From Lutibacter flavus (GTDB taxonomy: Bacteria > Bacteroidota > Bacteroidia > Flavobacteriales > Flavobacteriaceae): a DNA stretch of 64,000 nt. Below, piece by piece: positions 27,396 to 36,966 of the stretch; position 1 is the stretch's first letter; each line of letters begins with the position of its first letter. The translations under genes were made by a program, and so were the position numbers. Location of the stretch: contig NZ_FZNX01000007.1 of the NCBI RefSeq assembly GCF_900188355.1, positions 62,001-126,000 of the forward strand, given 5' to 3'. The notes under the pieces are model-generated. The model had not been told where the DNA came from, ran no database searches, and saw nothing but the letters and a program-made list of their open reading frames with translations.

Positions 27396-28949
27396 CTATA
27401 AAGGAATGTTTCCATGTTTTCTTTTAGGTCTGTTAATTTCTTTTCCTTCAAGCATTTGAAAAGCTTTTATTAATTTTCTTCTGGTGTTTTTAGGGTAAAT
27501 AACTTCATCTATAAACCCACGTCTGGCAGCTCTATACGGATCTGCAAATTTGCTCGCATAATCGGCTTCTTTTTCTTTTAACTTTTCTTCTGGGTTTTTA
27601 GCTTCGGCAATTTCTTTTTTAAAAATAATTTCTACAGCACCTTTAGGACCCATAACTGCTATTTCGGCAGTTGGCCAAGCAAAATTCATATCTGCTCCAA
27701 TGTGTTTTGAGTTCATTACATCATAGGCGCCACCGTAGGCTTTACGTGTAATTACGGTTATTTTTGGTACTGTAGCTTCACTTAGTGCGTATAATAATTT
27801 TGCTCCATTTTTAATAATTCCATTCCATTCCTGATCAGTTCCAGGCAAGAAACCGGGAACATCTACTAAAACAAGTAAAGGGATATTAAAGCAATCACAA
27901 AAGCGGGTAAAACGGGCCGCTTTAATAGAGCTATTTGAATCTAAACAACCGGCAAGTTGCATAGGTTGGTTGGCAATGATACCAATACTTCTTCCGGCTA
28001 ACCTTCCAAAACCAACAATAATATTTTCAGCATAATTTTTATGAATTTCAAAGAAAGATTCTTCGTCGATAATACCCTCAATAATGGTATGCATATCATA
28101 TGGTTTATGAGTGTCCTCTGGAATTAGATTAATTAATTGTGGACGTAATTCTTCACCTAATTCATATGGAATTTTTTTAGTAGTTTCTCTATTGTTTTGA
28201 GGGATGTAGCTCAATAATTTCTTAAGATCCTCTAAACATTGTATGTCATTTGCAGAGGTTATATGTGTTACACCAGATTTTGTTGAATGTGCATTAGCGC
28301 CTCCTAATTCTTCGGCGGTTACTTCTTCATTGGTTACTGTTTTAACTACGTTTGGACCTGTAACAAACATATAACTAGTGTCTTCAACCATTAAAGTGAA
28401 GTCGGTCATTGCAGGTGAGTAAACAGCTCCACCAGCGCAAGGACCCATAATTGCAGAAAGTTGTGGGATAACTCCAGACGCTTGCACATTTCTATGGAAA
28501 ATATCCGCATATCCTCCAAGAGATTTAACTCCTTCCTGAATTCTAGCGCCACCCGAATCATTCAATCCAATTACTGGAGCACCAACCTTAACAGCCTGAT
28601 CCATTATTTTACAAATTTTTTCAGCATGGGTTTCAGATAAAGCACCGCCAAAAACGGTAAAATCCTGAGCAAAAATATATATTAATCTTCCATTAATGGT
28701 TCCATAACCAGTTACAACACCATCACCAAAAAAGAGTTGGTTTTCCATTCCAAAATCAGTTGCACGGTGTGTTACCAAAACTCCCATTTCTTCAAATGAA
28801 CCTTCATCTAATAAATATTCTATGCGTTCACGAGCAGTTAATTTTTTCTTGGCATGTTGTTTTTTAATACGGTTTTCTCCGCCACCTAATAGTGCTAATG
28901 CCACTCTTTTATCCAATTTTGCAATTTTTGAATTCATTTTATTTTCCAT
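27396..28949 (-). CDS. pccB: Acyl-CoA (propionyl-CoA) carboxylase carboxyltransferase subunit
   Basis: A 517-residue carboxyltransferase that moves CO2 from carboxybiotin to acyl-CoA. It has two crotonase-fold halves: the N half with [19 protein letters not shown] and [20 protein letters not shown], and the C half with [19 protein letters not shown] and [18 protein letters not shown]. The length and the Asp of DVPGFLPG fit propionyl-CoA or general acyl-CoA carboxylases rather than the split AccA/AccD. It is third in an operon with the biotin carboxylase (24 bp upstream) and the BCCP gene. Confidence 0.92.
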   Translation of the reverse strand: MENKMNSKIAKLDKRVALALLGGGENRIKKQHAKKKLTARERIEYLLDEGSFEEMGVLVTHRATDFGMENQLFFGDGVVTGYGTINGRLIYIFAQDFTVFGGALSETHAEKICKIMDQAVKVGAPVIGLNDSGGARIQEGVKSLGGYADIFHRNVQASGVIPQLSAIMGPCAGGAVYSPAMTDFTLMVEDTSYMFVTGPNVVKTVTNEEVTAEELGGANAHSTKSGVTHITSANDIQCLEDLKKLLSYIPQNNRETTKKIPYELGEELRPQLINLIPEDTHKPYDMHTIIEGIIDEESFFEIHKNYAENIIVGFGRLAGRSIGIIANQPMQLAGCLDSNSSIKAARFTRFCDCFNIPLLVLVDVPGFLPGTDQEWNGIIKNGAKLLYALSEATVPKITVITRKAYGGAYDVMNSKHIGADMNFAWPTAEIAVMGPKGAVEIIFKKEIAEAKNPEEKLKEKEADYASKFADPYRAARRGFIDEVIYPKNTRRKLIKAFQMLEGKEINRPKRKHGNIPL

Positions 28950-28972
28950 TCGATTAAAATAATTATAGGCGA

Positions 28973-30415
28973 TTAATTAAGGGGAATTCTAAGTTGTTTC
29001 TGATCTTCAAGATAAATTTTCAATGCAATTAGGGCTGCTAACTTTGCTTCTTCATTTAATTTAGTTTGAAGTTTTTTAGGTGAGTAATAATTTTTCACAA
29101 AGTGCGTATCAAAATTACCAGTCCTAAATGCTTCGTGTTCACAAACAAATTTTCCAAAAGGTAATGTTGTAAATACACCTTCAATTTTATAGTTATCAAT
29201 AGCTTCAATCATTAATTGAATGGCTTCTTCACGGGTTTTTCCATAAGTAATTAACTTTGATAACATTGGATCATAATATATTGGGATATCCATTCCTTCT
29301 TCAAAACCATTATCAACTCTTATTCCATCACCAACAGGAATTTTATAGGTATTTAAAGTGCCAACACTTGGTAAAAAATCATCCATTGAATTTTCGGCAT
29401 AAACACGAAGTTCTAAAGCATGTCCATTAATTTTTAAATCTTCTTGTTTGATGTCCATTTTTTCTCCTCGGGCAATTTTTATTTGTAGTTCAACCAAATC
29501 TAATCCAGTAATTAGTTCAGTAACTGGATGTTCAACTTGTAAGCGCGTATTCATTTCTAAAAAGTAGAAATTTAGGCTGCTATCAACTAAAAACTCTACA
29601 GTACCAGCACCTAAATAATCACAGGATTTCGCAACCATGATAGCAGCTTGGCCCATTTTTTCTCTTAATTCTGGAGTTAAAATACAAGATGGAGCCTCTT
29701 CTATAACTTTTTGATGACGACGTTGAATGCTACATTCTCTTTCAAAAAAATGTACGACATTACCATGGCTGTCAGCAAATACCTGAATTTCAATATGTCT
29801 AGGTGATGTTATATATTTTTCAATAAAAACAGATCCATCTCCAAATGCTGCTGTTGCCTCACTTATAGCACGAGACATCTGTTCTTCAATAGCAGATTCT
29901 TTTTCAACAATTCTCATGCCTTTTCCACCTCCACCAGCCGCAGCTTTAATTAAAATGGGAAAACCTATTTGATGAGCTAATTCTGAGGCTTCTAAAGGGT
30001 TTGAAATCGCTCTATCTATTCCAGGAACCATTGGAATGTTGTAATCTTTTACAGCATCTTTAGCGGCTAATTTATTTCCCATCATACTTATGGCCTTTGA
30101 TCTTGGTCCAATAAAAATTATATTGTTTTTTTCGCATAATTCAGCAAAACTTGCATTTTCACTTAAGAAACCATAGCCAGGATGAATTGCATCGGCATTT
30201 AATTCTTTAGCTACTTTAACTATTTTACTACCTAACAAATAAGATTTAGTTGAAGGAGCTTCACCTATGCATACTGACTCGTCTGCGAATCTAACATGTG
30301 GTGAATTTCTATCCGCTTCCGAATATACTGCAACGGTTTTAATTCCCATTTTACGAGCAGTTTTCATTACTCTAATGGCAATTTCACCTCTGTTTGCTAT
30401 CAATATTTTTTTCAT
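28973..30415 (-). CDS. pccA: Biotin carboxylase subunit of acyl-CoA carboxylase
   Basis: A 480-residue subunit that carboxylates biotin with ATP and bicarbonate. The ATG at 30415 gives the standard [16 protein letters not shown] start; a GTG two codons upstream is less likely. ATP-grasp features are [52 protein letters not shown] and [14 protein letters not shown]. The biotin carrier is a separate gene 11 bp upstream. AccC of fatty-acid synthesis is the close alternative. The linked pccB-type subunit argues for propionyl-CoA carboxylase. Confidence 0.9.
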   Translation of the reverse strand: MKKILIANRGEIAIRVMKTARKMGIKTVAVYSEADRNSPHVRFADESVCIGEAPSTKSYLLGSKIVKVAKELNADAIHPGYGFLSENASFAELCEKNNIIFIGPRSKAISMMGNKLAAKDAVKDYNIPMVPGIDRAISNPLEASELAHQIGFPILIKAAAGGGGKGMRIVEKESAIEEQMSRAISEATAAFGDGSVFIEKYITSPRHIEIQVFADSHGNVVHFFERECSIQRRHQKVIEEAPSCILTPELREKMGQAAIMVAKSCDYLGAGTVEFLVDSSLNFYFLEMNTRLQVEHPVTELITGLDLVELQIKIARGEKMDIKQEDLKINGHALELRVYAENSMDDFLPSVGTLNTYKIPVGDGIRVDNGFEEGMDIPIYYDPMLSKLITYGKTREEAIQLMIEAIDNYKIEGVFTTLPFGKFVCEHEAFRTGNFDTHFVKNYYSPKKLQTKLNEEAKLAALIALKIYLEDQKQLRIPLN

Positions 30416-30426
30416 ATTCACTTATT

Positions 30427-30912
30427 TTAGCCCATTTCAACCATTAATTCACCTTTTTCTACAGTAGCGCCTTGTTTAATATTTATGGATTTTATTTTTC
30501 CATCTTTTGGAGCGGCAATTATATTTTCCATTTTCATTGCTTCTAAAATCAATAATGATTGACCTTCAACAACTTCTTGTCCCTCTTTTACATTTACGCT
30601 TAAAATTAATCCAGGCATAGGGGCTTTAATATCATTTTCTTTTTTTGAAGTACTCACAGAGAATCCCATTTTTTTTATGAGAAGGTCAAGTTGAGTTTCA
30701 ATTTTTACAATGTATTGGTTTGAATTAATTTTTAATTCATATTCTTTATTATTGAAATCAGTTTGCTCGAGTACTACATTAAAAGATTTGTTGTTTTTAA
30801 TTACGTGAAATTTTGTTGGAGATAACTTAATTAGGTTCAAAATTTCGTGGTCTGAAATTTTTAAGTTGTATTCGAATGATTCATTAACTTTTACTTTAAA
30901 ATATTTTTCCAT
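30427..30912 (-). CDS. Biotin carboxyl carrier subunit
   Basis: A 161-residue protein. The biotinyl domain (about 92-160) carries the biotinylation motif LILEAMKMENIIAAP with the target Lys in MKM. The N-terminal part (1-85) is a beta-rich segment resembling the BT or linker domain that joins the carrier to the other subunits in propionyl-CoA carboxylase alpha. First gene of the carboxylase operon. Together with IcmF-type mutase chemistry the operon serves propionyl- or related acyl-CoA metabolism. Confidence 0.9.
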   Translation of the reverse strand: MEKYFKVKVNESFEYNLKISDHEILNLIKLSPTKFHVIKNNKSFNVVLEQTDFNNKEYELKINSNQYIVKIETQLDLLIKKMGFSVSTSKKENDIKAPMPGLILSVNVKEGQEVVEGQSLLILEAMKMENIIAAPKDGKIKSINIKQGATVEKGELMVEMG

Positions 30913-31118
30913 AATGGTTAAAATTATTTTTGTAGTTCAAAAGGTTCTGAATAGTAAAGTTTTAAATATTTTAGAAGAATATATATGACATAAATCATTA
31001 TTCTCAATAAATTTTTAAAAATGAAATATATTCTATTAAGATAAAGAATAATTTAAAAAAGGCAGAGGATAGTTGATTAGGTTAATATACTTTAAATTTT
31101 AAAGAGAGTCATATTTGT

Positions 31119-31221
31119 TTAATATTAACCTAAATTAGATAACTTTACTAATATGAGTTAATATAGATTATATATATGGAAATAGAGTTGTATAATATTA
31201 ACCCAAACTAATTTAATTTTG
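31119..31221 (+). promoter_or_regulatory. Tandem duplicated promoter-like segment before the CBM48 gene
   Basis: The downstream copy reads TTG (31188-31190), 23 bp, TAATTTTG (31214-31221), a perfect Bacteroidota -7 box 28 bp before the ATG. About 73 bp upstream a diverged copy of the same block (aatattaacctaaa at 31121) retains TAACTTTA. The rest of 30913-31249 is very AT-rich, with no gene seen. Confidence 0.5.
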
Positions 31222-31249
31222 TACTATTAATTTAAATATATAGATTATT

Positions 31250-31561
31250 ATGAGTTTAAAAAAGCAATATTTGAAAAGCAAGCCAGTTTGTAAAGTTACA
31301 TTTTTAATGAAAAAGGATGATTCTTTTGGAGCTGGAAGAGTTGATTTGTTGGGAGAATTCAATAATTGGAATACTGCAGAGCCAATTAGTATGAAAAAGT
31401 TAAAAAATGGATCTTTTAAAGTGACAATTGATTTGCCAGCTGAAAAAGAATTCCAATTCAAATATTTATTAGATGGAGAAAAGTGGGTAAATGATGCGGG
31501 TGCTGATAAATATGTTGGAAGCGGATTAGGAACAGAAGAAAATTCAGTGGTATTATTATAA
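31250..31561 (+). CDS. Isoamylase early-set (CBM48-like) glycan-binding protein
   Basis: A 103-residue single-domain protein with no signal peptide. The whole protein is an E_set/AMPK glycogen-binding fold: VTFLMKKDD, then DLLGEFNNWNTAEPISMKK and FQFKYLLDGEKWVNDAGAD, whose aromatic residues form the glycan-binding face. Such small cytosolic proteins are usual in Bacteroidota and probably bind glycogen or starch-like chains. It stands alone between a promoter and a terminator. Confidence 0.9.
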   Translation: MSLKKQYLKSKPVCKVTFLMKKDDSFGAGRVDLLGEFNNWNTAEPISMKKLKNGSFKVTIDLPAEKEFQFKYLLDGEKWVNDAGADKYVGSGLGTEENSVVLL

Positions 31562-31593
31562 TATTTTTGTTAAAATAGTTAACTGTAAAACAT

Positions 31594-31632
31594 AAAAAAA
31601 GAGAATTTAAAGTTTAAATTCTCTTTTTTTTT
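31594..31632. terminator. Intrinsic terminator after the CBM48 gene
   Basis: gagaatttaaa pairs perfectly with tttaaattctc, with A and T tracts on the two sides. Confidence 0.9.
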
Positions 31633-31775
31633 ACTACTAACTAAAAAAATCAAAAACATTACTTATTTCAGGTAAGTAATGAAATATAGGTCAAATGTAT
31701 TGCTAATCTTTAGTTATTATTATGACTTTTATCAGGATTTTGAAAAAAAATATAAAATTTTTATTTAGTAAAATT

Positions 31776-31816
31776 AAAAATGCAATTATCTAAAATAAGA
31801 TAATTGCATTTTTTTT
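31776..31816. terminator. Second strong hairpin with T tract
   Basis: aaaaatgcaattatct pairs perfectly with agataattgcattttt, about 150 bp after the CBM48 terminator. No gene lies between the two. It stands directly beside the tRNA 3' remnant and probably belonged to that tRNA gene. Confidence 0.75.
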
Positions 31817-31817
31817 G

Positions 31818-31838
31818 TGACCTCGACTGGATTCAAAC
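31818..31838 (-). other. tRNA 3'-end remnant, likely integration scar
   Basis: Read on the minus strand this gives GTTTGAATCCAGTCGAGGTCA, the form of a tRNA T-loop, 3' T-stem and acceptor strand. The 5' partner of the T-stem and the rest of the tRNA are absent. A 3' tRNA piece of about 20 nt is the usual trace of an att site left by an integrated element. About 170 bp beyond it (31840-32005) no gene is seen. Confidence 0.45.
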
Positions 31839-32005
31839 TCTTTAGAGTTTTCCTATTAGTTTAAGGGCTTGGCGATACCTTGTATTTTTATGTTGACCGA
31901 TTTGTTGACTTAAGCATTAATACCCATTAATCGATTTTAGGTTTCAATCTTAACTCAAATATACAATTTTTAGCCCTATAAACAGTATCAAAAAAACATC
32001 AAATA

Positions 32006-32209
32006 TTATGATACGTTTTGTAAATAATCTGTTACAATTTCAATGTTGATTCGACTATATTCTGCGCATTCTTCTGAAGTAATAAATTGATGTGGCTCTT
32101 TTCCAAAATGTTCTTTTATTACATTGAGTAATTTACGTCCATAGCGTTCACTTCTGCCAGTGATGCACTGAATGTCTTTTGGATATATACAAGCTCTTAT
32201 TATTTTCAT
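32006..32209 (-). CDS. Small hypothetical protein, HTH-like
   Basis: 67 residues from the ATG at 32209 (a GTG lies three codons upstream). It is charged, with no signal peptide. The sequence KDIQCITGRSERYGRKLLNV followed by FITSEECAEYSRINIEIV reads as helices compatible with a DNA-binding fold. Similar short proteins occur near mobile elements in flavobacteria; this comes from memory and I could not check it. It may be an orphan gene of the element whose scar is at 31818. Confidence 0.55.
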   Translation of the reverse strand: MKIIRACIYPKDIQCITGRSERYGRKLLNVIKEHFGKEPHQFITSEECAEYSRINIEIVTDYLQNVS

Positions 32210-32367
32210 TTGATACACTATCCATACTTTATCCTACCAGTATCTATACTTTATCTATATGCGATAATTCGGAACAAAAAGTTTGTTTCGGAATGGTTGG
32301 ATGTTGATTTTTTAAATTCTATTTAAAGATACTTTCATTTGTTGAGAATTAAAAATTATAAATAATT

Positions 32368-32667
32368 ATGGCTAGACAAAATGGTATTATTAAACTAAAA
32401 GGAACTATTGGAGGTATTTCTTTTTACAAAACTGCAGATGGACATCTTGCTCGCGAAAAAGGCGGTGTGGATAAATCCAGAATTGCAAACGATCCTGCGT
32501 TTCAAAGAACACGTGAAAACGGTGTTGAATTTAGAACTGCTGGTAAAGGTGGGAAATTAGTTAGAAATGCAATTCGTATTCTTTTGCAAAATGCAAAAGA
32601 TAAAAGAGTGGTTAATAGATTAACTACTGAACTTTTGAAAATTGTAATAACTGATACCACAAATTAA
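32368..32667 (+). CDS. Conserved Bacteroidota protein, apparently truncated
   Basis: 99 residues with a highly basic, glycine-rich N-terminus (MARQNGIIKLKGTIGGISFY, then REKGGVDKSRIANDPAFQRT). The family, as I recall it, has a longer C-terminal part after the helical KRVVNRLTTELLKI segment. Here a stop codon follows ITDTTN, and the DNA beyond is repeat-rich with no continuation in any frame that I can see. It is therefore probably a 3'-truncated gene, possibly still expressed. The function of the family is not known to me. Confidence 0.6.
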   Translation: MARQNGIIKLKGTIGGISFYKTADGHLAREKGGVDKSRIANDPAFQRTRENGVEFRTAGKGGKLVRNAIRILLQNAKDKRVVNRLTTELLKIVITDTTN

Positions 32668-32729
32668 TCTACTAAAAGAATGCTTCTTTCGCAGGTAATC
32701 GAGAATAAAAATGCGATAGCATTTAGTTG

Positions 32730-32822
32730 AGCCGCCTAGCGAGTTGAGCGAGGGTGTTGGGGCATAAGTACGTGCAACAACTACGTGGTACACGCAAGGT
32801 TGGCGGAGTTTTTGAGGCGGCT
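32730..32822. repeat. GC-richer inverted-repeat element
   Basis: agccgcct (32730-32737) and aggcggct (32815-32822) are perfect arms enclosing 77 bp that includes tacgtgcaacaactacgtgg, itself partly repetitive. It is distinct in composition from the AT-rich flanks. Confidence 0.6.
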
Positions 32823-32865
32823 GGAAAGGCAAGGGCAATTTATGTAGTGGTTATTCTTTACTTTA

Positions 32866-32895
32866 TGTTCATTTTGCCTTGATGCAAAATGAACA
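32866..32895. repeat. Perfect 12-bp hairpin
   Basis: tgttcattttgc and gcaaaatgaaca lie around cttgat. There is no adjoining gene that it could terminate. Confidence 0.75.
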
Positions 32896-33293
32896 TAAAA
32901 ATCAAGACTTATTAAAATAGCTTTGAATACTTCGTTATCTTACTTTCAAACCCAGACCGCTACGCTCTTTGGGTCGCTCAGACGTTTCAACAACTTGTTT
33001 TACTACAGCAATTTTATAGGTCGTTTTGGTGAGTTGGGTTATAAAGAAAATGTTGTTTTGAAAGTATAATTTAAACGGAATATATTGCTCTTGTTCGCGT
33101 TTGCAATATGTAATAAATCCGCTATTGTTTACTTTAATTATACTGAATTAATTTACATTAAATAAACATTCATAAGAACCCCTCTTTCATGAGGAAAGGC
33201 AGTTTATTTTATATGCAAAATGGCTGCTATCAAAAACTGTGACACCCTTTTTTTTAGCCCGAAGTGAGCAGCAGGCGAGCCAAAATTGTGTAA

Positions 33294-33359
33294 TAGCCGG
33301 TTTGCCCCTAATAATTATGAATTTATACTTAAATGGATTTTAGGGGCAAAAGACTGCTA
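33294..33359. repeat. Inverted-repeat element with tagc ends
   Basis: Perfect 11-bp arms tttgcccctaa (33301-33311) and ttaggggcaaa (33340-33350) are extended outward by tagc/gcta after short unpaired bases. The outer gtgtaatagccggttt resembles the arm of the elements at 50133 and 53711. Confidence 0.6.
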
Positions 33360-33610
33360 TGCGTGAGCAATATGTGTATTGTGTGTAGTAAAATAAATAA
33401 ATTGTGCTAAATGAGGACTGTGGACGATTAGTGTAATTATATTTTATGGAACAAAATGGAGCATATTGTGAACACCTTATTACCTGCATGGATGTTTGTG
33501 CTTTGTTCTATAGTTTCTTATGGAAACGGATTTCAAAAGGTTTTAATAAATTTAAATTTTTTCTTACTCTATAGGCTTTCAGATATCTTATTATTTTAAC
33601 CAACTACTTT

Positions 33611-34504
33611 TTATGCAGTAAAATATTTTTGATGCTCTTTTTCAACTTTAAATTCGCTTAAATTTTTATTTGTAATAAATTCTGATTGAATACATAATCC
33701 AGCAGTAATTGTACCAAATTGCATACACTTCTTAATTGAGTATCCTTTTGAAAAACCATATAAAAAACCTAAAAAGAAAGAATCACCTGCACCATTTGTA
33801 TTTTTCATTTTATAAGCATCTATTATTGGAACTTCAATCCATTTTCTTTCCTTGGTAAAAGCTGTTGCACCTCCTTTACCGTGTGTGCAAACTACTATTT
33901 TTTTCCCATTATTTATTTGTGCAATCATAAATTCTCTATAATTTTTCAGATTATCTGAACTTAAAAAAATATAATCTGACTCATTTATAAAATCTTGATG
34001 GTATTTATTTTTACCATCATAATCGTGTAAATCAGTCCAAATTTCTTTTTTAAGTAGTTTACATAATGGTAGTATGTATCTACAATAATTAGCAATATTT
34101 ATTATAATATAATCTGAAGCAACAAGCTGGTCTTTAAATTTTGTATAATCAATATTAGGCACATCAGAACTTGGATTTGTAAATATTGAAATTCTCTCAC
34201 CATTTCTATTCATTATATTTAAATGTCTTTCAGTTCCCAACGGGTCTGCATCATTTATAAAATTTAGGTTTGGTTCTTGTAGAAAAGAACTTACCTTTTC
34301 TCCAAAAGAATCATTTCCTATTAAAGCGTGAAATGTAGTGTCAAAACCGAGTTTAGCTGATGTAAGTGCTTTGCCAGCACCTGTATTACCAATAGTCTCA
34401 TTAAAATGACAATTATGAATTGTCGTAGGTACTGGTTGTGGAAATTCATCTAAGGTAATTACCGAATTGTAAGATGCACCTCCCATTATAAATATATTTT
34501 TCAT
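33611..34504 (-). CDS. PfkB-family carbohydrate kinase
   Basis: A 297-residue cytosolic sugar kinase. The N-terminal part has the glycine pair of the sugar site (ETIGNTGAGKALTSAKLGFD, about 35-55). The C-terminal ATP and catalytic motif NTNGAGDSFFLGFLYGF (about 235-251) holds the base Asp of the GAGD signature. It could be a fructokinase, ribokinase or nucleoside kinase; the substrate cannot be read. Its start overlaps the stop codon of the GH13 gene by one base (TAATG), so the two are translationally coupled. A role in using a sugar released by that amylase is inferred. Confidence 0.88.
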   Translation of the reverse strand: MKNIFIMGGASYNSVITLDEFPQPVPTTIHNCHFNETIGNTGAGKALTSAKLGFDTTFHALIGNDSFGEKVSSFLQEPNLNFINDADPLGTERHLNIMNRNGERISIFTNPSSDVPNIDYTKFKDQLVASDYIIINIANYCRYILPLCKLLKKEIWTDLHDYDGKNKYHQDFINESDYIFLSSDNLKNYREFMIAQINNGKKIVVCTHGKGGATAFTKERKWIEVPIIDAYKMKNTNGAGDSFFLGFLYGFSKGYSIKKCMQFGTITAGLCIQSEFITNKNLSEFKVEKEHQKYFTA

Positions 34505-36351
34505 TATCTCTGTAATTTTATAATTAATGCTGAGTTTTCTTTTAGATTTACTTTCTTCAAAGAAGAAAAATGAGTGTTTGTAATAATATCCTTGCCCTTT
34601 GAATAACCTCTTAAAGATTCATTGAAGCGTTCTAAACTAAATTCATCAACTTTAAAATTGTTATTATTAATAATTATCATAGTGCTTTCTGTTTTTGTAT
34701 ATCTAAAATATACATATATATTTTTCAATGGTTGATAATGTTTTAATTTACCCTCATGAATTTCTTTAGCATTTTTTCTCCAATTTAATATTGTATTTAC
34801 ATAGTTATATGCGTCGTTTTCTAATTTGGTTCTTCCATTCTTTGAAAAGGCATTTTTTGTATCGGTATCCCAACCACCTGGAAAATCTTTTCTTAATATA
34901 CCGTCTGGTTTATCTCCTTTAAAAAGTATTTCATCACCATAATACAATTGAGGAATGCCTCTAGTAGTTAAAATGAAAGCCATACTTAATTTAAGTTTTG
35001 AAATATCTTCATTTAATAAGGTAAATAATCTTGCAACGTCATGGTTACCATTGAAAATTTTATTATTATAAGGGTTTCCATAAATAAAATCATCAGCTAA
35101 TGTCTCGTAAAGTTTATAAACATCTCCTTCGTTCCCGAATGCTTCAAGCATTGCATAATATATCGGGTAATCACTCACACTCATTAAGTGAGGGTTATAC
35201 CCATCAGCATTAGGTGTGTTTCTATTCCAATAGGAGAGGGATGAAGATTTAGACACCCAAGTTTCAGCTACAACAAAAAGATTCGGATATTCTAACTTTA
35301 GCCGCTGTGTCCATTGAGCCATTACATTTTTATTTGGGTAAGGATATGTGTCCATACGGATACCATCTAAATTAGCAAACTCTACCCACCAGATTGAATT
35401 TTGAATTAAATAGGTTGCTAAAAACGTATTATCTAAATTTAAATCCGGTAAATTACTATCAAACCAACCTCTTGTTAGTAAGTCATAATCGCTTTGCGAA
35501 ACATGAGGATCAGAAGCTACTATATTTGTGAAATTACTTCTAGTAAATTTATCCCATTGATTTAACCAATCTTTTGAAGGTAAATCATTCATCCACCAAT
35601 GTCCAGTACCACAGTGATTGAAAACTTGATCCATAATAACTTTCATCCCTTTATTGTGGCTTAGAACTACTAAATCACTAAAATCTTTATTGGTTCCAAA
35701 TCTTGAATCAGTTTTATAAAAATCTGATATTCCGTAACCATGATAAGAATATTTAGGTTGATTATTTTCTAAAAAAGGATTTAACCATAATGTAGTAATA
35801 CCTAAGTTTTGAATATAGTCTAAATGATTTATAACACCTTGTAGATCCCCACCATGTCTACCATCAATATTTTTACGGTTTACCTTTTCTAAGGTATCAT
35901 CAGTTGAATCATTTTTAGTGTTTCCGTTAGCAAAACGATCTGGAGTAATTAAATAAATTACATCTGACGGATCTATTAATTGCTTCTTGTTATTTTTTAT
36001 ACGTTTGTTTTTTAATTTATAATTATACTTTAAAACATTGCCATTTGCATTTTCAAATTGAATATTTAATGTTCCGCTTTTTGCTTTTTTTTCTATTGTT
36101 AAATCTATAAAAAGATAATTTGGACTCGTTAAAGTTGAAACGCTTTGAATAGTAACTCCAGGATAATTAATTACGGGTTTTGTTAGACTTATATTTTTAC
36201 CATATACTAATAATTGCAAATCCGTATTTTCCATACCCACCCACCAGAAAGGTGGTTCTACTTTTTTCAAAGAGATATTTTGAGCATTACAAATTAAATT
36301 AGGAATGACTATTAAACCTAAAAGGAAAACGTTTTTAATTAATTTATTCAT
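34504..36351 (-). CDS. Periplasmic GH13 alpha-amylase family enzyme (cyclomaltodextrinase/neopullulanase-like)
   Basis: A 615-residue enzyme with a signal peptide (1-23). An N-terminal Ig-like domain (about 25-120) precedes the (beta/alpha)8 barrel. The four GH13 regions are complete: DQVFNHCG (I), DGIRMDTYPY with the nucleophile Asp (II), VVAETW with the acid Glu (III) and FNGNHDVARL with the stabilising Asp (IV). A C-terminal beta domain closes the protein. The layout matches SusA-like neopullulanases that cut maltodextrins in the periplasm. It is coupled to the PfkB gene. The susCD pair of this window is 12 kb away. Confidence 0.93.
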   Translation of the reverse strand: MNKLIKNVFLLGLIVIPNLICNAQNISLKKVEPPFWWVGMENTDLQLLVYGKNISLTKPVINYPGVTIQSVSTLTSPNYLFIDLTIEKKAKSGTLNIQFENANGNVLKYNYKLKNKRIKNNKKQLIDPSDVIYLITPDRFANGNTKNDSTDDTLEKVNRKNIDGRHGGDLQGVINHLDYIQNLGITTLWLNPFLENNQPKYSYHGYGISDFYKTDSRFGTNKDFSDLVVLSHNKGMKVIMDQVFNHCGTGHWWMNDLPSKDWLNQWDKFTRSNFTNIVASDPHVSQSDYDLLTRGWFDSNLPDLNLDNTFLATYLIQNSIWWVEFANLDGIRMDTYPYPNKNVMAQWTQRLKLEYPNLFVVAETWVSKSSSLSYWNRNTPNADGYNPHLMSVSDYPIYYAMLEAFGNEGDVYKLYETLADDFIYGNPYNNKIFNGNHDVARLFTLLNEDISKLKLSMAFILTTRGIPQLYYGDEILFKGDKPDGILRKDFPGGWDTDTKNAFSKNGRTKLENDAYNYVNTILNWRKNAKEIHEGKLKHYQPLKNIYVYFRYTKTESTMIIINNNNFKVDEFSLERFNESLRGYSKGKDIITNTHFSSLKKVNLKENSALIIKLQR

Positions 36352-36373
36352 TTTATTTTATTTTTATTACTAT

Positions 36374-36928
36374 TTACAATATTTCAAGTTTTTGTTGATT
36401 TTTTCTATTTTGTAAAATTATTATTGTTACTATATAAATTACAACAATAGCAAATGGTATGGATACAAATCTATATTCAGGCAATATGTACCAAAGAAAA
36501 AGAATAATAATTGTTCTAAATATTGAATGAAAAATGCCAACCCAATGTTTAATAATCCAAGAAAAGGGCAACCACATAGTACCAGTTAAAATTCCAATAG
36601 TCATTGGTAAGGATGAATAATCTATCATAAAAAAAGGAATAGCAATTGAATAAACTAAAACTGATTGTCCAACTGTAAAAAGGAATAAACTATCAAATGT
36701 ATTTTTTGATTTCTTTTTATCAAGAAAATTTTCACTCGTGAATTTAGAAATAAAAATTCCTAAATAAACAATGCTTCCTGTTCCAATAAATAACACCCAT
36801 ACAGTAGCTTTAACTGGCAAAACAATCCCAGAAATTCCAATTATAAGCCATACTACTAATCCAGCCAAAGGTGTTGCAAGAAATTTTCTATTGGCAAATT
36901 CAATACGTTGTTGTTCTAGTGATTCCAT
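36374..36928 (-). CDS. Multi-pass membrane protein (DUF7010-like)
   Basis: 184 residues with about six membrane helices (first at 19-38, last at 155-172) and a basic C-terminus. The N-terminal EQQRIEFANRKFLATPLAGLVVW resembles the DUF7010 family by pattern only. Function unknown. It lies 22 bp upstream of the amylase gene on the same strand, so it may be cotranscribed. Confidence 0.65.
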   Translation of the reverse strand: MESLEQQRIEFANRKFLATPLAGLVVWLIIGISGIVLPVKATVWVLFIGTGSIVYLGIFISKFTSENFLDKKKSKNTFDSLFLFTVGQSVLVYSIAIPFFMIDYSSLPMTIGILTGTMWLPFSWIIKHWVGIFHSIFRTIIILFLWYILPEYRFVSIPFAIVVIYIVTIIILQNRKNQQKLEIL

Positions 36929-36966
36929 TCGTGTAGTAATTTTTAATAATTATATATAGGTTTTCA

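Larger units (their letters stand above)
32668..33610. other. Gene-free 0.94-kb patch with nested inverted repeats
   Basis: No convincing gene. It contains four inverted repeats: agccgcct/aggcggct (32730-32822), tgttcattttgc/gcaaaatgaaca (32866-32895), tactttcaaa/tttgaaagta (about 32941-33066) and tttgcccctaa/ttaggggcaaa (33301-33350). Parts of 32730-32830 are clearly richer in G and C than the surroundings. It looks like accumulated small repeats or the remains of an element. Confidence 0.6.
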
